The position numbers and the translations under genes are program-made. From Gryganskiella cystojenkinii (Eukaryota > Mortierellomycota > Mortierellomycetes > Mortierellales > Mortierellaceae), in contig JAAAIG010000458.1 in assembly GCA_015852425.1 (NCBI GenBank), forward strand, positions 1 through 30,622: a stretch of DNA of 30,622 nucleotides, written 5' to 3'. Of the stretch, positions 21,129 through 30,361 are shown piece by piece (the first letter of the stretch is position 1; the number at the start of each line of letters is the position of its first letter). Below the pieces are notes generated by a model. It saw only the letters and a list, made by a program, of their open reading frames with translations. It was not told where the DNA came from and did not search any database.

Positions 21129-24100
21129 TTAGCTATCTGCGGATTTTCTGATCACTCTCAGAGATGGTACCCGAAGTAACAGTTTGGTCTCCATGCAATC
21201 GAGTGCCGACTTGTCATGGAGAAGAGGAGTTCCTGCGATGAACAGGTCCGTCAAAGACGCCAGCGCTACGTTGCAGATCCTTTCGCGATTGGCAGATGGG
21301 TAAGGTAGCTTCGTCCGGAGTAGATCCATCTGTTGTAGGCCAAAACTTGTGTCCTCGACATCCAGACATTGCAATGTGCTTTTGAAATCCAGCAGGTCCA
21401 GGAGGTACCCCCACTGTTTGTTGGAAAGAAAACAGTTTGTGATCTTGAGAGTTTGGAGGGGTGAGGTTGAGGGCAATCCTGTCTTTGAGATCAAGGACAG
21501 GATGCTGTCCATGGCGTTCTTGGTATCAACGTGGATTTTTCTTGGACCCCCAAACATAATCTCTAGGTGTCGGAGACCTGGAAGCCTGCCTCGATGTAGC
21601 GAGATGGCTTCGATCCATTCCAAGTTGCGCCCCTCGGCGTGAAGGATGAGTCTGCTCACTTGTCTACCGCTCGGCCGGTCACGAAAACCAAACATATCAA
21701 TGTAGTCGATGGCCTTGGCGCATGAACTGGTGTCTTGGAGGTGCGAAAATGAAAGTGTGAACTCACTTGATGCAGTGGAGTTATCGACAAGGGTTTGAAC
21801 GGATGCAATATCGGAAAGGTTGCAGGGATCGATTGCTAAATCTTCCAGGATTGACCCGTTGTCCTCTATCGATTTCGCGAGGGATCTCAGCATGGAATCG
21901 TCAAGGAGATGGTTGGTGGATAGTTTTAAGATAGACGAGCCATAGACTTGAAAAATTCTATCCAGGTGAACATTGCTGTTTTGTGTTCCAGTCATTTCTG
22001 AGTTGATTCTGATATCTTGAAGACCGGTCAGCTGAAACACAACAGTCATTTCGACTTTGTGTTCCGTTGGGAGAGAGCATAACCGAAGGACTCGTCTTAA
22101 CGACGAAGCTTGTCCACGGACCGATTCTACTACCATTTCGAATTCCTCTAATGCGACCCGGATATCGAGGACGTCCAACTGATCGCAGGCTTTGTCGAGA
22201 TATCTGAGCAAATCCTCCAATGAATCTCGTGAGTGCGAAGGCAAACAATCAAGTCGGACCGCTCTCAAGTGTGGACCCGTGGAACTCATGATAGGAGAAA
22301 GATCATGTTCAACACTTGCAGAAATCTCAACCGTGTGCGTGGGTTTGTCGTAATCATCTGTTGCCAAAGTCACAACTGCTTTAAAACCCGTGTCGACCAT
22401 CGTGACCTGTTGGAGGCGTTTCTGGCCCTCTCGGATTTGATCCGGTAAATCATCATCATATGCGCACTTGAGCGTCAGGTGCGTAAGGGCCGGACAGAGA
22501 GCGAGGAGGATCTTTAGTGAGGACAGATCACGGCTTGGAGTAAATGGAAGGTCGAGATCCAAATATGTTAATTGACATGTCTGATCCAGAGAGTTGTCGA
22601 CCATTCGACTAAAAAGGTCCTTGAATCCAACAAGTCGCATGCTTCGACATCTTTTGTTGGTCATGATCTTCATGATCAACCGACTGACACTAGATATTGA
22701 TCTCTCGAGGAGACTGCCGTCGAGAGTTACGTGTGGAATATTTGCCCCGCTAATGCCCTTTTGCAGCTTGCTCCAGGCATTTTTTTCGGAAACGTACGAT
22801 GAACCAAACCGGACCAGGACTTTCTTCACTCCCGGTACAAGGTAGAGAGCCTGGTAGAGTTCGTCCATGACCTTCTCATCATCTAAGAGTGTGAACTCAA
22901 GGAAGCCCTTTAAACGATCTAGAGAGCCGGGCTTTGCCATCCTTAGGACCACGGATTCCAAGGCATTCCACAAGGTCTTAGCTTTGGCGGACGGTCCAAC
23001 ATGGTCCTTACACACCCACTGCAATTCGCCGCTGTGATCTGAAAAAGTGATTTTCATGTTTCCGTAGATGCCGTTGGGGTCCACGCTCTGGAGAAACCGT
23101 GTAAATTCTTGATACTCGTACCCTTCAAGAGGCTCAGGTATGTCACTGATGCCATCATACAGAAGTCTGTTGTCCTCTAAGACCACTTTTGGAACTGTGG
23201 ATTTACAAAGATTAGCAACGAGATCCATCGCATTGCGATAAGGGTCACTAAAGCTCGGAGTGTTGTTATTCAAAAACGACTGAGTAATCGTGATCCAGCT
23301 GGTGATTTTAATGAGCGAACTCAACGGCGGGACGATGGCTCCCGCGGCGACGATCCCGATATGAAGGCAGGTCAATACCTTTAGCAGATAGGGGCCATAT
23401 TTTTTACAGAATTTTTTTGGGTCTGTCAGTTCGTAACCATGGTGGTTAGATAGGTGTGTGCTCGGGTTGTTGCTCAAAAGATGGTCATCGATACCACGGG
23501 GATCCTGTTGCCATGGTAAAGGCGCCATCTGATCAATTGAGGTAAGAGAGCCAGGTGAAGAGGAGCTTGAAATCGTAGACTCATGGATGCCACATTCGCA
23601 AAGAAGATGCAGCTGCAAGTGGTTGCGTATCGAAACCTTGAACTTCCGTTCCGAAACAGGGTGGAGCACACAAAACCTCCTTGGAACTGGGAAGAGCTGA
23701 ACCTGGAGACCTTTGAACGCGAGTTTTTGAGCGGTATCGTTTGCTGACCTATCCTCCAAGTCCCTAAACCGCTGCTGGATCGCCTTTTTCAGGAGCTCTA
23801 TCTCTTGAACATCGCCTCTCTCGTACTCTCTGGATAAAAGATGAAAAAGGTCGTCCGCATTTCTAATTGCCGCTTGAGTTGTCGTCATGGGCAGTGGTGG
23901 TGGCGGCGGTGGCAATGTGCTTTGTGGCAACCCCTTTTCTCGGAGTTTGACCTTAAAGGTGCCATCCCTGTGTTCGTAACAAGGCCAATTACCACTATAC
24001 AAGTAAATATCGAAAAAGGATCATCAGGTTATTTATTACCCTTGGATCTCTGTCGTCGTCAAGTACGCAGTCGTCTCCCTTTCGTTTCTTACCTGTCACA

Positions 24101-24460
24101 TCTCTTCAAGGGAAGCTGGTCAATGATGATATATTCCCCATCCATCTCGACCTCAATACATTGGATATTCCCGTCTAGAGCACCCTCGATAACTTCTTTG
24201 CGGACAATATGTCCGCCGAAGGTGTCGTCCCAGATTGCCAGGATTTTGTAATCGCTACCGTCAATTATCTTCTGGACTCGCTGGATTCGATCAACGATTC
24301 GTGCCTTCGTCTGTGAAGTGCGAGTGATTGGTATGTCCATAAAACTGGAAGATAAAAGGGAGGAAGAAGAGAAAGTAGAGGAAGGGAAGGAAGACGGCGA
24401 TGTAGAGAGATGAGTAGAGTAGGAGGAAGTAGACATGGAGGGCGAAGGTGAGGACATCAT
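21129..24460 (-). CDS. Large leucine-rich protein with a fungal-specific N-terminal module
   Basis: Two exons, 24460..24093 and 23994..21129, joined by a 98-bp GTAAGA-TATAG intron, give 1077 residues. Residues 1-40 are a Ser-rich disordered stretch. Residues ~55-145 form a compact module (KILAIWDDTFGG, GEYIIIDQLPLKRC, GTFKVKLREKG). A six-Pro run follows at 151-156. Residues ~220-350 contain VPRRFCVLHP, LHLLCECG (255-258) and GPYLLKVLTCLHIGIVAAGA, a pattern I recall from a large Mucoromycota family ('RLFVVLP...FLCECG...YGxYxLxLL...'). The C-terminal ~600 residues are irregular leucine-rich repeats (LTYLDLDLPF, LTHLTLKC, LQTLKITNCFLS, LQCLDVEDTSF). Family members are usually uncharacterised, so a sensing or scaffold role is only an inference. 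It is divergent from the Hsp70 fusion gene, with 560 bp between starts. Confidence 0.85.
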
Positions 24461-24540
24461 CGTATTAGCAAAACAGTGTCGATGATATTGTCTTGATCGC
24501 TTTGTAGGTTTGATGAGAGAAAGGAGCGCCAGAAAAAAAG

Positions 24541-24598
24541 CAAAGGCGGAAAGGCGGAAACGGTGGAAAGGTGGAAACGGTGGAAAGGCGGAAACGAA
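24541..24598. repeat. Short tandem repeats (GGYGGAAAC/GGYGGAAA)
   Basis: About six copies of an 8-9 base G/A-rich unit, alternating GGCGGAAA, GGCGGAAAC, GGTGGAAA and GGTGGAAAC. It lies 80-140 bp upstream of the leucine-rich gene start, within its presumed leader or promoter. Confidence 0.75.
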
Positions 24599-24715
24599 TC
24601 ACCTCCAAAAAAAACTCCCCATCGTTGATGTGAGCTTGGAAAACGAACAAAAACTTGCTCACAAAAATTTTGTGACCATCTTCGCCTTCGAATGTTCACT
24701 TCGCCTTTCGAAACT

Positions 24716-24958
24716 CTAACTTCGCCTTTCGTTTGTGACCAGAAAATCAAGGAAAGTGGGGGCAATTGAGGGCGTATCTTCATTGTATGCTTGATATCTA
24801 TTTTGTTCTATTCTCTCCTTCTCCCTTTTCTCGTCCAGCAATTCCAAAATTTTCTCTGCCGCCTCCGCCAGACAGTCATCCATATCTGACCAAGTTGCGA
24901 CAGCTAGACACTTCTCAGAGGGCAGCCAGCACCACGCCAAGTATTGTCTAAAAAGCAA
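24716..24958 (-). CDS. Possible small gene or exon remnant (80 codons)
   Basis: An 80-codon frame inside the divergent promoter. The peptide is more protein-like than the surrounding noncoding frames. It begins QYLAWCWLPSEKCLAVATWS and continues with an amphipathic acidic/basic helix (EAAEKILELLDEKREKERIE). No family is recognised. It could be a relic exon of the leucine-rich gene family, a small protein, or chance. A C/T-rich plus-strand stretch accounts for part of the helix composition. Confidence 0.25.
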   Translation of the reverse strand: MLFRQYLAWCWLPSEKCLAVATWSDMDDCLAEAAEKILELLDEKREKERIEQNRYQAYNEDTPSIAPTFLDFLVTNERRS

Positions 24959-25020
24959 TATAGATTCCTTGTATTTTCCATTCCAAGCTCCTCTCTTTTA
25001 CCCGACTTCTACCGACTGCG

Positions 25021-28000
25021 ATGCCCTTAGCCTACGATGACTTTCCGGTCGTTGTCTCCATTGACTTCGGGGCTAGTTTCTCGTAAGTTGGCGTTCTTTG
25101 AGCCTACTTTGCTGTGCAAACAATTGATTCTCTCAGCTCCTTACACAGCGTCTGTTTTCGAATGACAATATCGTAGAGGATGTGCGTATAGTTACATTCC
25201 AGATGGCAAGGTGCCCAAGTTGATCGCGGATTGGTAAGAGTCCTGACTTCAGTAGCCCGTAGAACTTCTCAAGGGAGACACATCTATCTTTCTCTCTCGG
25301 TCATTCTATTTACATGTTCCAAAAAAAACCCTCAAATCTATAGGCCAAATCAAAACATGTACTACTCCAAGACTCCTACCATCAATCTATACAACGGAAA
25401 CAAGAAAAACCATAGGATGGTTGAGTGGGGTTGGAATGCGAGACACAAGGGGATACCAGAGAACATCCAGCTCCAAAACTACAAGCCTTATCTCGACGAA
25501 AACCTTGAACTGCCGCCTTGGACAGGACCGATTTCTATCGTCGACGCCATCTCAGATTACATTGGCGCCCTCCATGAGTATGCTGCAGGAAAAATTGAAG
25601 AGGAACTTGGGCAGAGAATGACGCGCGAAAAATTTCGTTATTGCCTTACAGTGCCTGCCATGTGGTCGGATAGAGTCAAGAATACCATGAGGCAGGCAGC
25701 CATCAAAGCCAAACTTATTACAGCATATGACGACCCTGATCGTTTGATGCTGGTATCAGAACACGAAGCAGCGGCCTTGTACTGCGTAAAGTCATGCAGG
25801 GAGTATGATATAAAGCCTGGTGACAGGTTCTTGATCTGTGATGCGGGTGGCAGCACGGTCGATCTTATTGTATATGACGTTGCCGAAGGCCGAATGTTAT
25901 CCGAAGTCTGTAAGGGTCATGGCGTTACTTGTGGCTCGATGCTCATCGATAGAAACTTCGGTAATCTTTTGATTGGAAAGTTTGGAAGTCAGGGCGCCAA
26001 AATCCAACCCGAACTCGTGTCTGACTTGGTCGAGAAGTTCGCGTATGAGCTCAAGCCCCGTTTCGACGGTGTTCAGGAACTTTTTCTTGGTCTTCCATGG
26101 AATTCGTTCTTTTCAAACCTTAAGGACCCAGGCACCATTGGCATTGACGATGGCAGGATGCATTTCACGGCATCCGAGTTGAAGAGTGTTGTCTTCGATC
26201 CAGTCGTGGGACAAGTTTTAGGACAGATTCAGAGACAGCTTGACGAGGCTAAGGACTGTTCATCAATCTTTATGGTTGGTGGGTTTGGATCCTCAGCCTA
26301 TCTACTGAATCGTGTTAAACAGGAGTTTGGCGCCAAGGTCAAGACCATATCGGCACCAGACAGACCCGAGATTGCAGTTGTCTGTGGAGCAATATATGCT
26401 GCAACGGACCACTTGCTAGAGACTAGCATCCACTTGGCTGAAAACGCAGGTGAAACATTTCCAGCATCTCGATCTGCTGTTCACTCGGAGCTAGACAGCC
26501 AGTCTATAGTACAAGAACACATGAATAGCGGTTCTGTACTGCCTCCACTCAAGACGCTGAAGGATTGGTTCAATGCCGTGGATACTGATGGGAATGGTAC
26601 ACTTTCAGCTGAGGAACTTCAGAGGACTTTGATGAACGGAGACTGGACCCCTTTCAGTAGTAAGTTTCGAATCCAGATGCATTCTGTGCTGCTGTGGCAT
26701 TTTCGCTGCAAAAAAAAAAGACCAGGAAAGTAACATCTCCTCTCTCATTCTCTCTTTCCCTCCTTTTCCGTTACTTTTGTCTATGGAAAATGAATAGTGG
26801 AAGCTGTTCGGATGATGATCACCATGTTTGACAGGAGTGGTAATGGGTAATGTATTGAACACAAGGAAAGGACTGGCGGACAGGGAGAAAAAGACGAAAC
26901 CTGCTGCATCACCGTGCCTAACCCTGCAACTTTTGATTGAACTACTACTTTCCTCAAACACAGGTCCATCTCCTTCAACGAGTTCATAGGCTTATGGAAT
27001 TATATTGAGAAATGGAAGGCCTGCTTCCAGACCTTCGATCTCGATCGATCCGGAACCATCGACACCGAGGATTTCCATACGGCACTTAAAGGGTTTGGAT
27101 TCAATCTCTCACCTACTTCAGTGAACCTGATCGCCAAAAAGTATGATGCCCGGGGTCGGGGCAATATTACGTTTGATAACTTTGTTCAGGGTTGTGTCAC
27201 AGTTCTGAACCTGACGGAAACTTTCCGCCGAATGGATCATTCCGGGACAGGCGTCGTGACCATGTCGTATGAACAGGTAAAATCGAAGGACTGTGGCTTA
27301 GAACAACAATTAAGTGTGCGTCCCAGACCTGCTGTTAACCTGAATATTCTGCTTGGTCATCTAGTTCCTTAGTGTTGTACTCAAGGATGAAGATCGCCAT
27401 GTCACGTCTTCAGTGGCACAGGCGCTTGGCAAGCAGTCTTCATTATCAGAATCAGCTATCCAGTCCCTCATTGCTGCACTCAAGGATGAAGATGAAAATA
27501 TCAGGTCTTCAGCAGCACAGGCGCTTGGCAAGCAGTCTTCATTATCAGAATCAGCTATCCAGTCCCTCATTGCTGCACTCAAGGATGAAGATGAAAATAT
27601 CAGGTTTTCAGCAGCACAGGCGCTTGGCAAGCAGTCTTCATTATCAGAATCAGCTATCCAGTCCCTCATTGCTGCACTCGAGGATGAAGATCGCAATGTC
27701 AGGTATTCAGCAGCACAGGCGCTTGGCAAGCAGTCTTTACTATCAGAATCAGCTATCCAGTCCCTCATTGCTGCACTCAAGGATGAAGATGAAGATATCA
27801 GGTTTTCAGCAGCACAGGCACTTGGCAAGCAGTCTTCACTATCAGAATCAGCCATTCAGTCCCTCATTGCTGCACTCAAGGATGAAGATCGCAATGTCAG
27901 GTCTTCAGCAGCACAGGCACTTGGCAAGCAGTCTTCACTATCAGAATCAACTATCCAGGCCCTCATTGCTGCACTCAAGGATGAAGATGAAGATGTCGGG

Positions 28001-29459
28001 TCTTCAGCAGCGTCAGCATTGGGCAGTCAGTCTACACTGCCAGAATCAGCCATTCAGTCCCTCATTGCTGCACTCAAGGATGAAGATCGCAATGTCAGGT
28101 CTTTAGTAGCGCAGGTGCTAAACGAGCAGTCTTCACTATCAGAGTCAGCTATCCAGGCCCTCATTGCTGCACTCAAGGATGACGATGAAGATGTCAGGTC
28201 TTTAGCAGCACAGGCGCTAGGCAAGCAGTCTACATTGTCGGAGCCAGCCATTCAATCCCTCATAGCTGCACTCAAGGATGATAACCGCAATGTCCGGTCT
28301 TCAGCAGCTTCTGCATTAGGCAATCAGTCTATATTGCCACAATCTGCTATCAATGACTTGGAAGTAGTTTTATCACATGTGGTCTTGAAACCCCTCATGG
28401 ATGATACACTGGTGTCTACCAATGTCACTGATATCACAGATGTTCCTCTACCCAACCCAATGCTCACAAACGCAGATGAAACATTACCAGAACCTCGATT
28501 GGCTTTTCATTCAGAACGTGAGATCCCACTCCTAACTTCAGACTCGGAAAAAGTTTCATCACATGTCCTTTCGAAACCCTTCGTGGACAATGAGCTTGTG
28601 TCTACCACTGTTGTAGATATCCCGGACATTCTCCTACCTAATCCGATGTTTACAAACATGGATGAAACATTACCAGCACCTCGATTGGCTTTTCACCTGG
28701 AACGCGAGATCTCACTCCAACGTTCTGACTTGGAAGAGGGTTCATCACATGAGGTCTTGAAACCCTTCGCAGACAGTATGCTGATGTCCACCAATGATAT
28801 TGATGGCACAGACACTACCATTGCACACAGTACAGATGACTCTACTACCAGTAAACGACCAGCACCTGTTCAGGTTTTCAGCCTATTTAGCACAGACAAG
28901 GAAAAGCTGGGGACAATCGACATGCAGTCCCAACCTGATGATTCAACAGGGAAGGATGTCATACTCTGGAGTCACATTCTGGACCGATGTCCGAACGCGG
29001 TCTATCTCAAGGACCGTGAAAGGAAAGTAGTCGAGTTCCTTCAAGATTCTTTCCAGGAAGAGTAAGTGCAAAGAAAAAGGTTATACAGAAATAGTGAGAA
29101 CTCCAATTTTTTTTGCTGCTACCAGACCAATCACTAACAGCTTCTGCAGACTGCTTCCTCTGCGCATCGAGTGCAAGGACGAACCCTTGAATCTCATAGT
29201 GTACTGTCGAAAAACGGACGGCGAAGCAGATGGCGAATTCGAAGCGCTTCCAGTCAGTCAAGGTGTCAGGATCCAGCCTCTAAGGCAACCAACAGATGGG
29301 ATCCGGCAACGAAGACAGTTCAATAAAGCCGTCTACCAAGCGCAACATAGACAAATAGTCGCGCGGGAATTAACAGCCACCATCACCAACAGCTCTTCGT
29401 CATATAAGGATGCTCCCAACGACGCAATAGTTGGGTATGATCTGAACTTCAGATATTAA
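25021..29459 (+). CDS. Hsp70 (HSPA12-type) / penta-EF-hand / HEAT-repeat fusion protein
   Basis: Seven exons with consistent phases: 25021..25082, 25177..25233, 25344..26659, 26798..26846, 26964..27276, 27365..29061 and 29150..29459; 1267 residues. Residues ~8-415 are an Hsp70-fold ATPase of the HSPA12 type: phosphate-1 loop DFGASFSG (15-22), phosphate-2 CDAGGSTVDL (Asp206) and adenosine motif MVGGFGSSAYL (350-360). No Hsp70 substrate-binding domain follows. Residues ~442-604 are a penta-EF-hand domain: loop 1 DTDGNGTLSAEE and loop 2 DRSGNGSISFNE are canonical, loop 3 DLDRSGTIDTED has Asp at position 12, and loops 4 and 5 are degenerate as in ALG-2. Residues 600-935 are HEAT repeats, nine full 33-residue copies. 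Residues 936-1060 hold 62-residue repeats. Residues ~1128-1267 form a Mortierella-type module (VILWSHILDRCPNAVYLKD). Biological role unknown; calcium-regulated ATP-dependent sensing is my inference. Confidence 0.88.
27365..28372 (+). repeat. Near-identical 99-bp coding repeats (HEAT array)
   Basis: Nine full and two partial copies of a 99-bp unit encoding SAIQSLIAALKDEDENIRSS plus AAQALGKQSSLSE. The first copies are nearly identical even at synonymous sites; copies 1 and 2 differ at one base by eye. The unit matches PBS-lyase-like HEAT repeats (two helices, LIAALKD and AAQALG). The last copies (6-9) are more diverged. Confidence 0.95.
28373..28790 (+). repeat. 186-bp coding repeat, two full copies and one partial copy
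   Basis: Starts at 28373, 28559 and 28745, an exact 186-bp (62-codon) period. Shared protein blocks include KP, D..LVST, LPNPM, ADETLPEPRLAFH and its counterpart MDETLPAPRLAFH, EREI. It directly follows the HEAT array in the same exon. No structure is recognised, and it is likely an extended Pro/Ser/Thr-containing linker. Confidence 0.85.
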
Positions 29460-29605
29460 ATCGTTTGTAATGAAGGCTCAAATAACCCTAGAAGCAACCA
29501 CTACTTTCCTATAAAATATTACATTGTCATTCTCCATCCTCACCCTTCTTTTCCTCTTTTGATGAAAGGGTTCCAGGAGCATTGCGGATATCATAACGTA
29601 CAATC

Positions 29606-29624
29606 AATAAAATACTTCAATAAA
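29606..29624 (+). terminator. Likely polyadenylation signals of the Hsp70 fusion gene
   Basis: Two AATAAA hexamers (29606-29611 and 29619-29624) about 150-165 bp after the stop codon. Convergent transcription from the kinase fragment ends at 29685, leaving about 60 bp between the last signal and that stop. Confidence 0.45.
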
Positions 29625-29684
29625 ACCTGAATGTGCCAGCTTGTATCTTTGGGACGTCATGTCATTTTTTTTAATTGACACCAG

Positions 29685-30361
29685 TTAGTCTATGATCTTG
29701 CCCTCGATATAATCCATAAAGTTGAAATTAGGTGGAGGGACTGCAAAGGGATCTTGAAGAAGCTCTGTGGCCGTGGGTCTCAAATTGGCATCTGTGATAA
29801 AACACCTTGCCAAAAATCGTTGACCTTCCTCAGATAACGTCTCGGAGATTGGAGGATGAGTGCCACTGCTTGCGACCTACATAAGAGAAGGGGATCAAGT
29901 AAAATCAGAGGAGAAAACAAAGAAAAATGTCAGTAGTCGACTAGGTTCATCAGGAACGAAAAAAGAAAGAAAGAGGCAACTCACTGTGAACTGGGCTTGT
30001 TGAGGCTCACAACCCTTCCATGGTTGCTGGCCCGTAAATATTTCCAGAACTAGACATCCAAAACTCCAGATATCGATCTTGGCACCGTATGCCTTGGACA
30101 TGACCATTTCAAGAGCCATCCTATTTTTTTTTGGTTTTTTTGTTTTTGACAAAAAGGATATCAGCCCAGTTTAGAGACAGCTGCATGAAGAAAATAAAAA
30201 AAAATCTCTGCATTTGGGGTAGGATTCATTACTGAGCCTTGCAAAGAACCAACGTTTTGGTCATAACCTCCTTGACTCTGAGCATTCTTCTTGGAGACTC
30301 CAAAGTTAAAAATCTTGCAGATTCCTTGCGTGTCCACCAAGACATTCGCCGCCTTGATATC
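29685..30361 (-). pseudogene. Bck1-like MAP kinase kinase kinase, C-terminal fragment, probably inactive
   Basis: Three exon-like blocks on minus. 30361..30233 (43 codons) starts with the Asp of a split HRD motif: DIKAANVLVDTQGICKI, then NFG, then SLQGS. 30120..29985 holds MALEMV, KIDIWSFGCLVLEIFTGQQP and WKG. 29876..29685 holds PPISETLSEEGQRFLARCF, LRPTATELLQDPF and a TAA stop. The pattern is that of fungal Bck1/MAP3K C-terminal lobes of the cell-wall integrity cascade. Three lesions are visible: the magnesium-binding DFG Asp is Asn (NFG), the APE Pro is Leu (ALE), and the GT-AG junction 30232/30121 leaves the frame off by one with no better acceptor found. The sequence from 30362 to the window edge lacks the expected preceding kinase exon. 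A functional pseudokinase using other splice sites cannot be excluded. Confidence 0.55.

Larger units (their letters stand above)
24461..25020. promoter_or_regulatory. Divergent promoter region between the leucine-rich gene and the Hsp70 fusion gene
   Basis: 560 bp shared by two divergent genes. It contains a GGCGGAAA/GGTGGAAAC tandem array (24541-24598) close to the leucine-rich gene, three CTTCGCCTTTCG-like blocks (24680-24735), and a protein-like short frame at 24716-24958 on minus. Confidence 0.55.

Noticed and set aside
27372..28106. Alternative-frame repeat ORF over the HEAT array
   Set aside because: Any frame of a 99-bp in-frame repeat stays open if one unit is open. The product (SLLHSRMKMK repeats) matches no family, while the frame encoding HEAT repeats splices correctly to the PEF exons.
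27365..28372. CRISPR-like array
   Set aside because: The regular 99-bp units are coding HEAT repeats without unique spacers, in a eukaryotic genome.
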